A stretch of DNA of 64,000 nucleotides. Origin: CAZBUB01 sp964494985. GTDB taxonomy: Bacteria > Desulfobacterota > Desulfovibrionia > Desulfovibrionales > Desulfothermaceae. The notes below the pieces were generated by a model. It did not search any database. It was not told the origin of the DNA and saw only the letters and a list, made by a program, of their open reading frames with translations. The stretch spans positions 18,106-82,105 of the forward strand of contig CAZBUB010000004.1 of the NCBI GenBank assembly GCA_964494985.1. Direction: 5' to 3'. The position numbers and the translations under genes were made by a program. Shown in pieces: positions 18,292-25,933 of this stretch (its first letter is position 1; each line of letters opens with the position of its first letter).

Positions 18292-18780
18292 TTGCGCATA
18301 GCTGTATTGTCAGATACCCACCTGCATGCACCGGATAAAGATCTGATCCAGGTCCAGGAATCCCTTTTCCAGGATATGGACGCAGTCCTGCACTGTGGGG
18401 ATATTATTTCCTATGATGTTTGGGCATATCTGAATAGTCATCCAGGCTTTTATGCTGTTCGGGGCAATATGGATATGGGGGCATGGAGTCTGGATATGCC
18501 CGAGCTTCGTGTTTTGGAGTTGCAAGGGCTCGACGTGGGCCTTGTGCACGGACACTTTACAGGCCTAGATCAGGAAGGGCTGTTAGAATGTTTTAGCCAC
18601 AAACCAGATTTGATCTGTTTTGGACACACGCATAAGAGATACTGGGCTGAGGGTCCGACAGGGGTAAGATTTTTGAATCCTGGGAGCTTTAGCCTGCCCA
18701 AGGGAAGCAATCCCGGCTTTGCCCTGCTGCAGGGGCAAAGTATAAAAGATCTGCAGCTGCAATGGGTGGATCTGGTTTAG
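18292..18780 (+). CDS. YfcE/MJ0936-type metallophosphoesterase
   Basis: A compact calcineurin-like phosphoesterase of 162 residues. All metal motifs are seen: LSDTHLHAPD (6-15), HCGDI (about 35), RGNMD (about 57), VHGH (about 84) and FGHTH (about 104), then NPGS near 125. This is the single-domain YfcE/MJ0936 type that cleaves phosphodiesters. The frame starts with TTG at 18292, preceded by GGAG at a good distance. In the same transcript as the HD and TonB-like genes. Confidence 0.9.
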   Translation: MRIAVLSDTHLHAPDKDLIQVQESLFQDMDAVLHCGDIISYDVWAYLNSHPGFYAVRGNMDMGAWSLDMPELRVLELQGLDVGLVHGHFTGLDQEGLLECFSHKPDLICFGHTHKRYWAEGPTGVRFLNPGSFSLPKGSNPGFALLQGQSIKDLQLQWVDLV

Positions 18781-18829
18781 CCTTGACTATCTGGCAGAGT
18801 GTAATTTGTAGAATAATAAAAGGGAGTTT

Positions 18830-19048
18830 ATGGCCAAAGAGGAATCAATCGAAGTTATGGGAGTGGTGGTGGAAGCCTTGCCCAATGCCATGTTCAGGGT
18901 GGAGCTGGAAAACGGGCACGAGGTATTAGGGCATATCTCTGGCAAGATGCGCAAGCATTACATTCGTATTCTGCCTGGAGACAAGGTTAAAGTGGAGCTT
19001 TCCCCTTATGATCTAACCCGGGGCAGGATTGTGTTTCGGTACAAGTAA
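18830..19048 (+). CDS. infA: Translation initiation factor IF-1
   Basis: IF-1 occupies the ribosomal A site during initiation. The 72-residue OB-fold protein is typical: AKEESIEVMGVVVEALPN at the start, then HISGKMRKHYIRILPGDKV and the C-terminal SPYDLTRGRIVFRYK. GGGAG precedes the ATG. It ends the plus-strand run; the next gene on the other strand converges 20 bases on. Confidence 0.97.
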   Translation: MAKEESIEVMGVVVEALPNAMFRVELENGHEVLGHISGKMRKHYIRILPGDKVKVELSPYDLTRGRIVFRYK

Positions 19049-19068
19049 ACTTTGTTTTGGGGATATAG

Positions 19069-19602
19069 CTAGAATTTTTTTAGTGCGGCTTCGCTGGCAA
19101 AGAAAACTTTTTCCTGTGTATCCCCTCCTGGAGTGCCATTCTTTTGAGGCGTTAGCACCAGGCGATACCCGAAGGTTATATACACTGGACCCGGGCTACC
19201 CATGTCCTTGGGCTCCAGGGAGAATTCGAATGCAATGCCCTTACGTTGAGCAATATTTTGGGCTGGCAGCACCTTCAGATCCTGGGCCAGAACCGAGCCT
19301 TTCCTGTCGCATAGATAGGCACCCAGCCAGATATCCTTGGACCAGGAGGCCCAATCAGGGATGCTTTCTTGTCTGGGCCAGGCCTTGCCTTGGAGCTTTA
19401 TGTTGTTTTTGTCTTTCTGGGCCTTATAGGCAAAGTTTAAATATTCCATTTGCAAGGTTTTCTCCTGTGTGCCTGGCACCCAGATCTGTTTGTTCAGGTG
19501 GTGGACGCTTTGATGGCTGCAGGCAAAACCTAAAATAATCGTGGTCAGCAAAAGGCTGGTGAGTATGCTGGGAGCAGATGCGAGAGCGGTGTGCATTTTC
19601 AT
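19069..19602 (-). CDS. Putative lipoprotein of unknown function
   Basis: The ATG at 19602 follows GGAG; a TTG at 19614 is less likely. The first 28 residues form a lipoprotein signal ending in the lipobox LGFAC, with the lipidated Cys at position 28. The 149-residue mature part has mixed beta-like stretches and no family I recognise. It is convergent with infA and lies directly downstream of the YkgJ-like gene on the same strand, 25 bases apart. Confidence 0.7.
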   Translation of the reverse strand: MKMHTALASAPSILTSLLLTTIILGFACSHQSVHHLNKQIWVPGTQEKTLQMEYLNFAYKAQKDKNNIKLQGKAWPRQESIPDWASWSKDIWLGAYLCDRKGSVLAQDLKVLPAQNIAQRKGIAFEFSLEPKDMGSPGPVYITFGYRLVLTPQKNGTPGGDTQEKVFFASEAALKKF

Positions 19603-19627
19603 GCCAGACTCCAAAGCCCTGTTAGGG

Positions 19628-20227
19628 TTAAATTTGGGGCCGACCTTGGCAGATCATTTCCGCCAAGGTCAGCTTTACCCTGGGTAGCTTGTGGCTGACA
19701 GTGGATAGAAGTCTATTCTCCAGCTCAGCCAGGGAGGTGTAGAAAGGTGTTCGATCCAAGACCGGGGGGTTTTGCATGCCTGCTGTAAGCCTTTGGCTTT
19801 GCTGACAGCCTGGGAAGTGCTTGAGCTGCTTGTTGGGCATAATTACCTGGTTGGGAACTCCATGCAGCCTGCAGATCATGAGCCGGTACGGATAGAGGCT
19901 GCACCAGCCCTGTTGGTTTACAGGACACATGATACTGGGACGACGTCCCATTCGCAAGAGGGTTTGGCTTTGCTGCACATATTCCCTGGCTCTTTTCCGG
20001 AATAAGTCCCTGGTCTTTGGCGTACTCTGTTGCAGGCCACGCCAGAAATAGGCCCACTCCAGATAGGTGTGGTGTTGGAAATAGCTCTTACAGCAGTTTT
20101 GCGGACACCCATCGCAGCTTAACCCAAGCTTTTGCGCAGTGAGATTGTAGGCTTGCTCCATCTCAGCATAGAGCCGGGCCAGACTGTCCAGTATCCCTTC
20201 CTGCTTAGGGCTGAAGCTGACTGGCAT
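19628..20227 (-). CDS. YkgJ-like cysteine-cluster protein
   Basis: A 199-residue protein with Cys motifs of the YkgJ (CxxCxxCC) type: CDGCPQNCCKS (38-48), then CPVNQQGWCSLYPYR (about 101-115), and CRLHG nearby. The family is thought to bind zinc or iron; the role is not known. Its start overlaps the end of the kinase gene by 23 bases, so the two are coupled. Confidence 0.75.
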   Translation of the reverse strand: MPVSFSPKQEGILDSLARLYAEMEQAYNLTAQKLGLSCDGCPQNCCKSYFQHHTYLEWAYFWRGLQQSTPKTRDLFRKRAREYVQQSQTLLRMGRRPSIMCPVNQQGWCSLYPYRLMICRLHGVPNQVIMPNKQLKHFPGCQQSQRLTAGMQNPPVLDRTPFYTSLAELENRLLSTVSHKLPRVKLTLAEMICQGRPQI

Positions 20228-20771
20228 GCATCCAATCCTTGATTTTCTTTACACATTGATGAATACTGTTTTCTTCTGTGGAGAGCACCAGATCTGCTGC
20301 TGTTTGGTATAGAGGGCTTCTCTCCAGGTAGATGTCCCGCAGGCTCTGTTTTGGCTGGAGAATAAGGCCCCGCTGTGGATGTTGTGAAACCCTGCTGGCA
20401 ATAGTCTCATAACTGGCTTGCAAGTAAATGATTTGTCCCATCTTTTTCAATTTTTTTATGGCCTGTTGGCTATAGATTACGCTGCCACCAGTGGCAATGA
20501 TACATCTTTGCAACCAGAGGCTGAGCACAATCTGTTCCTCAGCCTGTAGAAAAGAAGAATTGCCCAGACGAGTGCGCAACTCTTCCAAAGGCAGGCCATA
20601 CCAAGCTTCCAGGAGCAGATCCGTGTCCACAAAGGCCCATTCTAGCTCTATGGCCAGGCTCTGAGCCAGTGTGCTTTTGCCGGAACCTGGCATGCCCACC
20701 AAAGTGAGACAGAAGTATTGGGGATCTTGCTCAAAGAAAGGGTGTTTATGCATGGATGCCTTTAGGGTCAT
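20205..20771 (-). CDS. Shikimate kinase-like P-loop kinase with altered substrate residues
   Basis: A 188-residue nucleoside-monophosphate-kinase fold. It has Walker A GMPGSGKST (26-34), DTD (49-51), ATGGSVI (about 93-99) and the LID RSPLYQTAADLVL near 152. Overall this is the shikimate kinase family. Two shikimate-binding features differ: the Arg of the usual FR..E block is Leu (FLQAEE), and the GGGS loop is one Gly short (GGS). It may act on another alcohol, such as homoserine; I recall a shikimate-kinase-like protein of Desulfovibrio reported as homoserine kinase, but cannot verify it. An inner ATG (7th codon) could also be the start. Confidence 0.75.
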   Translation of the reverse strand: MTLKASMHKHPFFEQDPQYFCLTLVGMPGSGKSTLAQSLAIELEWAFVDTDLLLEAWYGLPLEELRTRLGNSSFLQAEEQIVLSLWLQRCIIATGGSVIYSQQAIKKLKKMGQIIYLQASYETIASRVSQHPQRGLILQPKQSLRDIYLERSPLYQTAADLVLSTEENSIHQCVKKIKDWMHASQLQP

Positions 20772-20802
20772 GGTGGATTTTTAGGTTGAAATAGTGTGCC
20801 CA

Positions 20803-20940
20803 GTTTTGCTTAACGCATGCTAAATCGCTCAAATCCGGCACCTACTTTTCCAGGCCTATTCGAATCTTTAAAACGAAAAAGTAACGGAAGCAGGTGCCGG
20901 ATGCCTTTGGGCCGAACCCCCGGACCTGGTGAATGGTTAC
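20803..20940. repeat. Dispersed intergenic repeat, copy C
   Basis: The inner block TTGCTTAACGCATGCTAAAT (20806-20825) is nearly identical to the inverse of 25278-25304. The outer block CCGAACCCCCGGACCTGGTG then AATGGTTAC (20912-20940) matches 25422-25450 with two mismatches. Between them an own stem is formed by ATCCGGCACCTACTT (20833-20847) and its near-inverse AAGCAGGTGCCGGAT (about 20888-20902). It has no coding frame. Confidence 0.75.
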
Positions 20941-21017
20941 AAAATGGCAAGACAGAGCCCATGAGTGAATAAGGATGGAGCATATTAATCATTTCAGGGC
21001 CAAGAAGGTTTATTGCT

Positions 21018-21626
21018 ATGACTGAGAACGCTCTTACCATTGTTGAGGAGTATGCAGAACAAGGAATCAATCTACGCAGGGAGTTCTTTGCAGTCAACAA
21101 AAACAACTTGCAGCAGATCTCCAGGAGTATTGCTATCAGCTTAGTGCATGGGGGCAAGGTTCTGCTTTGTGGAAATGGGGGCAGTGCGGCTGATGCCCAA
21201 CATCTCGCAGCGGAATTTGTGAATCGTTTTCAAATGGAAAGGCCACCTTTGCCTGCTTTGGCATTGACAACAGACACTTCTGTCCTTACCGCAATTGGCA
21301 ATGACGATTCTTTTGATCAGATATTCAGTAAGCAGATCAAGGCCTTGGCCAAAGAAAAAGATGTGCTCCTGGCCTTTTCTACCTCAGGCAAAAGCCCAAA
21401 TGTGGTGCAGGCTTTGGCCTGTTGTGCGGAAAAAGGCCTGGTCTGCGTAGGCCTGACTGGAATTGATCCGGCTGAGATGCAGGATAAGTGCGATTTCCTG
21501 TTGCGGGTGCCTGCCAGGGAAACCCCTTTAGTGCAGGAAATACACATTGCGGCTGGGCACATGATCTGTCGTCTGGTTGACTATTATCTCTTTGATGCAG
21601 TGCAGGAGCTGGAGCCGTATGTCTAG
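21018..21626 (+). CDS. gmhA: Sedoheptulose 7-phosphate isomerase GmhA
   Basis: GmhA makes D-glycero-D-manno-heptose 7-phosphate for the LPS inner core. The 202-residue SIS-domain protein has LLCGNGGSAADAQHLAAEF (48-66), the sugar-phosphate stretch LAFSTSGKSPNVV (about 117-129), and a C-terminal conserved QEIHIAAGHMICRLVD. Its presence fits a Gram-negative envelope. A palindrome AGCTTGAATTCAAGCT follows the stop and may help termination. Confidence 0.95.
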   Translation: MTENALTIVEEYAEQGINLRREFFAVNKNNLQQISRSIAISLVHGGKVLLCGNGGSAADAQHLAAEFVNRFQMERPPLPALALTTDTSVLTAIGNDDSFDQIFSKQIKALAKEKDVLLAFSTSGKSPNVVQALACCAEKGLVCVGLTGIDPAEMQDKCDFLLRVPARETPLVQEIHIAAGHMICRLVDYYLFDAVQELEPYV

Positions 21627-21676
21627 CTTGAATTCAAGCTTTATTTTGTAAGGGGTTAGGAAAAAGGAGAAAGGAT

Positions 21677-21913
21677 ATGCCTATTTATGAATATGTCTGC
21701 AGTGAGTGCGTTCATGAGTTTGAGGAATTGATTCTTGGCGCTGAGGAAGAAGTGGCCTGCCCTGAGTGCGGATCCAGGGAAACCAGGAAGATGCTCTCCA
21801 GGTGCAAAACCAGGATGGGCATTCAGGCCGGAGCAGAGCCGGGAGCTCAGATGGCTGCTTCTGGAGGAGGTTGTGGGAGTTGCAGCTCAAGCAGCTGCGC
21901 ATCCTGTGGGTAA
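21677..21913 (+). CDS. FmdB-family zinc-ribbon protein
   Basis: A 78-residue protein starting MPIYEYVCSECVHEFEEL, the FmdB signature, with a second CPECGS pair (about 33-38), giving a four-Cys zinc ribbon. The last residues are rich in Gly, Ser and Cys (CGSCSSSSCASCG). FmdB proteins are common; a regulatory role in amide metabolism was proposed only for the namesake. hemC starts 86 bases downstream. Confidence 0.88.
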   Translation: MPIYEYVCSECVHEFEELILGAEEEVACPECGSRETRKMLSRCKTRMGIQAGAEPGAQMAASGGGCGSCSSSSCASCG

Positions 21914-21999
21914 AGGTTGAAAGGAAAAAAATGATTTGGGCCGCATTGATAACACAGGCAGATTCGGCTCTGATGAGGGCATAAGGCGATTTATTAGTT

Positions 22000-22941
22000 A
22001 TGCAAAAAGAAGTAGTCATAGCCACTAGGGGCAGTAAGCTTGCTCTGTGGCAGGCCTATCATGTGGCTGAGTTGTTGCGCGCTGAATATCCCTCGCTTCA
22101 AGTCAGTCTGAAAACCATCAAGACCTCAGGGGACAAGATCCAGGATGTGCCCCTGGCCAAAATCGGGGGCAAGGCCCTGTTTGTTAAAGAGATAGAGGAG
22201 GCTTTACTGGCTGGAGAGGCTGACTTGGCTGTACATAGCATGAAGGACGTACCTGCGGAGCTGCCCCAGGGATTAAAATTGGGGGTGGTGCCTCGCAGAG
22301 AGGATTTCTCCGACTGTCTGCTGAGCAATGCCTATCCAGATCTGGCATCTTTGCCTGAAGGCAGTGTCGTGGGCACCAGCAGCTTGCGCAGGCAGGCTCA
22401 GCTCCTGGCATTGCGTCCTGATCTGCAGATCAAGAGTCTGCGGGGCAATCTGGATACCAGGATCCGCAAGCTCAAGCAGGGCAATTTTAGCGCTATAGTG
22501 GTAGCTTCTGCAGGGCTGCTGAGATTGGGTCTGCAGGCAAATTATGCTTACAGGCTTAAGCCTCCGGATTTTCTGCCTGCTATTGGCCAGGGGGCCTTGG
22601 CTCTAGAATATCCTGAGACCAATGTTAAACTGGAGCAGCAGCTGGCCTTTTTGGAGCATGGCCCTACCAGATTTGCGCTTGCAGCAGAGAGATCGTTTTT
22701 GTATGAGCTGGAAGGTGGCTGCCAGGTGCCTATTGCTGGCCTGGCCCAGCAAGATGGGGATTCTTGCCTGCTGTTGCAAGTCCTTGTTTCTGATCTGAAG
22801 GGGCAAAGAGTGCTGCGCAGGCAGGCTCAAGCTGAGTTGGGGCAGGCTGAGGAACTGGGCAGGGAAGTGGCCAGGGATATCCTGGACAGCGGAGGCAGGG
22901 AGATCCTGCAGGAAATTTATTGCAATGGGCAGTTAGAATAG
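22000..22941 (+). CDS. hemC: Hydroxymethylbilane synthase (porphobilinogen deaminase)
   Basis: HemC joins four porphobilinogens into hydroxymethylbilane in tetrapyrrole synthesis, here also for siroheme and cobalamin. The 313 residues show VIATRGSKLALWQAYHV (5-21), HSMKDVPAELP (about 81-91), SSLRRQAQLL and the dipyrromethane-cofactor Cys in ELEGGCQVPIAG (about 232-243). Length is normal. Confidence 0.97.
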   Translation: MQKEVVIATRGSKLALWQAYHVAELLRAEYPSLQVSLKTIKTSGDKIQDVPLAKIGGKALFVKEIEEALLAGEADLAVHSMKDVPAELPQGLKLGVVPRREDFSDCLLSNAYPDLASLPEGSVVGTSSLRRQAQLLALRPDLQIKSLRGNLDTRIRKLKQGNFSAIVVASAGLLRLGLQANYAYRLKPPDFLPAIGQGALALEYPETNVKLEQQLAFLEHGPTRFALAAERSFLYELEGGCQVPIAGLAQQDGDSCLLLQVLVSDLKGQRVLRRQAQAELGQAEELGREVARDILDSGGREILQEIYCNGQLE

Positions 22942-23005
22942 GGCAGTAGTAGCAGATGCAGAGACAAGACCAGTCTTGGGCAAAAGCAAAGGACCTCAAG
23001 TAGTT

Positions 23006-23620
23006 CTAGCTGGATAAGGCTGTGCTGGCCAGCATGGCGCGAGCCTGGAGCAAGTCTTCCTGGCTGTTGATATTGAAAAAGGAAGCAAGCTCTGGATCTG
23101 CCCGCCTTAGAGTCTGCTCTTGGATCTCCTTGATTCGAACCTGGTTGTACAGGTTGCTGATTTTGACCTGCTCTTTGTGCAGAAGATCCTCAATCCAAGG
23201 CAGACATCTTTTAGCATATATTGCGCACAGGGGCTCATAGAAGCTGTTTTTTTTAGGTACCAGGACCTCGTATTCCGGATCCCATCTTTCAAGCAGCTCT
23301 TTCACTAATGCAGGCTGCAAAAGGGGCATATCACAAGCAGTGACAAGGGCCTGTTTGTGGCTAGCGTGCAAAAGGCCGGAATGTATCCCGGTCAAAGAGC
23401 TGCGGATTTGAAACACATCTTCTACTATTCGCAACTCTGGTTCACAATAGAGCTCAGGCTGCCTAGTGACTAGGATTATTTCTTGGAATAAGGGCCTTAA
23501 GACATCCAATAGCCTTTGCAGAAAACTTATGCCCTGTAGCTGCAAGAAGCTCTTGTTCAAGCCCTTCATTCTGGTGTTCAGACCACCGCTGAGAATGATT
23601 GCCGAAAATTCGTAGGCCAT
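23006..23620 (-). CDS. mobA: Molybdenum cofactor guanylyltransferase MobA-like
   Basis: MobA adds GMP to molybdopterin for enzymes such as formate dehydrogenase. The N-terminus LSGGLNTRMKGLNKSF (about 10-25) fits the LAGG.S.RMG.DK signature, with Asn for the usual Asp. TACDMPLL (about 94-101) holds the metal-binding Asp. 204 residues is normal. The assigned ATG at 23620 has no good ribosome binding site; a strong AGGAGG precedes another ATG at 23658, in a different frame, so translation may be coupled to a short leader ORF. Confidence 0.85.
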   Translation of the reverse strand: MAYEFSAIILSGGLNTRMKGLNKSFLQLQGISFLQRLLDVLRPLFQEIILVTRQPELYCEPELRIVEDVFQIRSSLTGIHSGLLHASHKQALVTACDMPLLQPALVKELLERWDPEYEVLVPKKNSFYEPLCAIYAKRCLPWIEDLLHKEQVKISNLYNQVRIKEIQEQTLRRADPELASFFNINSQEDLLQARAMLASTALSS

Positions 23621-23929
23621 AACGTCGATGCTGGTTCTTGGGCTGGATGGTTGAGCATCTCCTCCTGCCGCTAAATTTTAGCCTTAAACAGGGTGCCCTA
23701 GCACATCCAAGACTGATTTTTGGGGAGCAAAAAAACGTTACAGGACATTTGAAGACAACACGTCAAAACACAGACACAGGTGTCTCAATCAAGATCAGGT
23801 TATTTCTTATTGCCTGGATTGGCAAGTAAAACAGTTGGTTTCCCTGGCAGTGGGCTCTATGTGCATTTGAACGTCCCTAAATCATTTATGTGCAATACGT
23901 AGAGATGAGCGAAAAGATTGGGTGACAAT
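23621..23929. other. Gene-free divergent interval between mobA and the AI-2E transporter
   Basis: I find no gene in these 309 bases on either strand. The only coding-like feature is a 26-codon minus-strand frame from ATG 23658, behind AGGAGGAG, that overlaps the start of mobA in another frame. Promoters for both neighbours must lie here. Confidence 0.5.
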
Positions 23930-25132
23930 ATGCAGCAAAGGGATATATCCCAGAACTCCCAATCCCCTGCATTCAGTTCAGGAAAGAATGGGCAGGAAAA
24001 AGCCTCAGCATCTGGAGGCCGGGAGGTTCAGGAAGGATTTAGGCTGGATCTGAACCACAGCCACCTTTTTTTATTTTTGCTGCTGCTGGCTGTGCTCTAT
24101 GGCTGTTATGCCATGCTCAAGCCTTTTTTAGACCCAATTATTCTGGCTGTTATCCTGGGAACTCTGCTGGGTCCTTTGCAGCGCAAGCTAGAGGCTAAGC
24201 TATGGGGCAGGAAGAATCTGGCTGCTTTAATCTCGTGTTTATTACTGACCTTTATTGTGATTTTGCCTTTGGTCTTTGTTTCTTTAGCCTTGATTAAGCA
24301 AGGTATAAACTCCTTTGGCGATATCTATAGATGGATTTCCCAGGGCAGATATGAGGAGCTTTATTCCTTGCCCCTGGTGGAGGAAGCAATCCAGTATTTT
24401 CAAAACTACTGGCCTGATCTGCAAAGGCTATTTCCAGATCTGGAGGCTATGGAGTTCAGGCAGGTGATATTGCAAAAGACTGCCGCAATGGGCTCCTTTT
24501 TTGTAGGCCAGGCAGGCTTGGCATTGGGGAATATAACCGCCTTAGCTGGGAAGTTTTTTTTGATGATCGTCATCTTTTATTTCGTGATCCGGGATGAAGA
24601 GACATTATCTGCTTATATTCTGCATCTGATCCCTTTGTCAGCTTCGCAAAAGCAAAGCATCATTAGTAAAATTGAAGACATTACCAAGTCTGCGCTCTTG
24701 GGGAATTTCGTGGTAGCTGCTGTACAGGGAGCTGCAGGCGGAATGGCCTTTTGGATCGTGGGGCTGCCAGGCCTGTTTTGGGGGGTAATGATGGCCTTTT
24801 CTTCCCTGATACCTGTAGTGGGGACCGGTTTAATCTGGATACCGGCTGGAATATATCTTCTGGCAGCAGGGAAAACAGTGCTAGCAATATTTTTGCTGCT
24901 TTGGTGTACTTTTGTTGTGGGACTGGTGGACAACCTTCTGCGCCCGTTTTTTATGCGCGGAGGTTCCAAGATGAGCGTATTGCTCCTTTTTTTATCCCTG
25001 TTAGGCGGGATTTACTATTTCGGAATGATCGGGCTCTTATATGGTCCTTTGCTCCTTGGCCTGGCCCTGGTTCTGCTGCTTATATATAAAAGCGAATTTG
25101 CATCTTTCCTGGATTATCAGGATAAAAGGTAG
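23930..25132 (+). CDS. AI-2E/PerM family transporter
   Basis: A membrane protein of about 400 residues with hydrophobic segments spread from residue 40 to the end, matching the AI-2E/PerM type with about eight helices. A polar N-terminal segment of about 40 residues precedes the first helix. The stretch GNFVVAAVQGAAGGMAFWI (about 261-279) and GLVDNLLRPFFMRGG (about 337-351) are family hallmarks. A TTG four codons upstream is the alternative start; the ATG at 23930 has GGGTGA before it. Substrate is not known. Confidence 0.88.
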   Translation: MQQRDISQNSQSPAFSSGKNGQEKASASGGREVQEGFRLDLNHSHLFLFLLLLAVLYGCYAMLKPFLDPIILAVILGTLLGPLQRKLEAKLWGRKNLAALISCLLLTFIVILPLVFVSLALIKQGINSFGDIYRWISQGRYEELYSLPLVEEAIQYFQNYWPDLQRLFPDLEAMEFRQVILQKTAAMGSFFVGQAGLALGNITALAGKFFLMIVIFYFVIRDEETLSAYILHLIPLSASQKQSIISKIEDITKSALLGNFVVAAVQGAAGGMAFWIVGLPGLFWGVMMAFSSLIPVVGTGLIWIPAGIYLLAAGKTVLAIFLLLWCTFVVGLVDNLLRPFFMRGGSKMSVLLLFLSLLGGIYYFGMIGLLYGPLLLGLALVLLLIYKSEFASFLDYQDKR

Positions 25133-25190
25133 ATCAGATCAGCTTTGAGCAGGCAGGCTGAAGACTCTGTGTTGTTTGGCTTGGATTTTT

Positions 25191-25450
25191 GTATTTATTC
25201 ACCATCTCCTAGGCTCGGATAAGCATTACCGAGGAAGAAACCAAGGTCCGGGGGTTCGGTCCACAGGCTCAAAATGTCTGAGCGATTTAGAATGCGTTAA
25301 GCAAACTGTGCACGCTATTTCAACCTCAAAGTTCACCATAATCCTCTGGAAGTTCAAGAGGTCCAATATCAAGCTTTTGCTTTACGCATTCTTAAAGAGC
25401 GAGTTTTTTGAGTCCTGTGGACCGAACCCCCGGACGTGGTGAATAGTTAC
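25191..25450. repeat. Dispersed intergenic repeat, copy B (most complete, hairpin-like)
   Basis: A 260-base element with long imperfect inverted arms. The left arm has GTCCGGGGGTTCGGTCC then ACAGG-CTCAAAA and, further in, TTTAGAATGCGTTAAGCAAA (about 25245-25303). The right arm read in reverse gives the same GTCCGGGGGTTCGGTCC, ACAGGACTCAAAA, and TTAAGAATGCGTAAAGCAAA. A central part of about 70 bases is unpaired. Left of the arm, 25191-25242 matches copy A. No coding frame of note is present; it may be a MITE-like element. Confidence 0.75.
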
Positions 25451-25471
25451 GGATTTTTTTCGTTTTGCAGT

Positions 25472-25505
25472 AAAAAAAGCCGGATCCAGAGACCCGACTT
25501 TTTTT
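25472..25505 (-). terminator. Intrinsic terminator behind the HesB-like selenoprotein gene
   Basis: Read on the minus strand: GTCGGGTC, a short TCT loop region, GGATCCGGC and then a run of seven T. The stem uses two G-U pairs that would be A-C mismatches on the plus strand, so it works best for minus-strand transcripts, that is, for the selenoprotein gene ending at 25536. Confidence 0.75.
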
Positions 25506-25535
25506 ACTTTTGAAGAGTTTGGTTGAAATTCTTCT

Positions 25536-25841
25536 CTAACAGCTGGTGCAGGAGCTGCAACCTCCAGCTGCATCAGCGTTGAGCTGAGAAGATATTTTGA
25601 AGCCGAACTGGCTGCCGTCCACTGTAATCGGGGCTGCAGTTTGCATCAAACTTTTGTCCACCAAAAAGGTATAGCCCTTCACATCATAGACATCATCGGT
25701 TTCCTTTTGCTCGTCCAGAGCAAGTCCCAGTTGGGGACCACCTCAGCCAGGGGCCATATAGACCCGGATAGGAGATACTTTCTCCTGTTTCTGGAAATGC
25801 TGATCTAGCAAGCCTTTTGCTCCCTCTGTCAATTCAAACAT
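25536..25841 (-). CDS. HesB/IscA-like selenoprotein with in-frame UGA (Sec33)
   Basis: A 101-residue reading frame interrupted by one UGA at 25745-25743 (codon 33). With UGA read as selenocysteine it is a coherent HesB/IscA-type protein: MFELTEGAKGLLDQ at the start, MAPGUGGPQLGLALDE (29-44) where the first conserved iron-sulfur ligand Cys would stand, and GGCSSCTSC at the end. GGAGGG lies just upstream of the ATG at 25841. A perfect six-pair hairpin sits 20-36 bases past the UGA. HesB-like selenoproteins are known in bacteria. The role is inferred to be iron-sulfur or redox. A terminator follows at 25505. Because of the UGA, a normal gene finder would split or miss it. Confidence 0.9.
25707..25745 (-). 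promoter_or_regulatory. UGA selenocysteine codon with SECIS-like hairpin
   Basis: The UGA is at 25745-25743. Downstream, TTGCTC (25723-25718), loop TGGAC, GAGCAA (25712-25707) form a perfect stem; the loop carries two G. The loop lies about 25 bases past the UGA, inside the spacing known for bacterial SECIS elements that bind SelB. Confidence 0.8.
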
Positions 25842-25933
25842 ATATCCCTCCTGAGTTTGTCTAGTAAAATAATAAGTCAGGAAATATGGTTTGTCAAATA
25901 TTAAATGAGAATAATTGTGGTTATCGGTTTAAT

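Noticed and set aside
19029..19538. Plus-strand frame opposite the lipoprotein gene
   Set aside because: The minus-strand frame has a clean signal peptide, lipobox and RBS; this one has none.
22942..23005. CAAGACCAGTCTTG as terminator between hemC and mobA
   Set aside because: Stem of six pairs with a two-base loop and no T-run.
25743..25745. UGA in the HesB-like gene as a sequencing error or pseudogene
   Set aside because: The position matches a conserved Cys, the downstream frame is intact to the last Cys motif, and a hairpin follows at the right distance.
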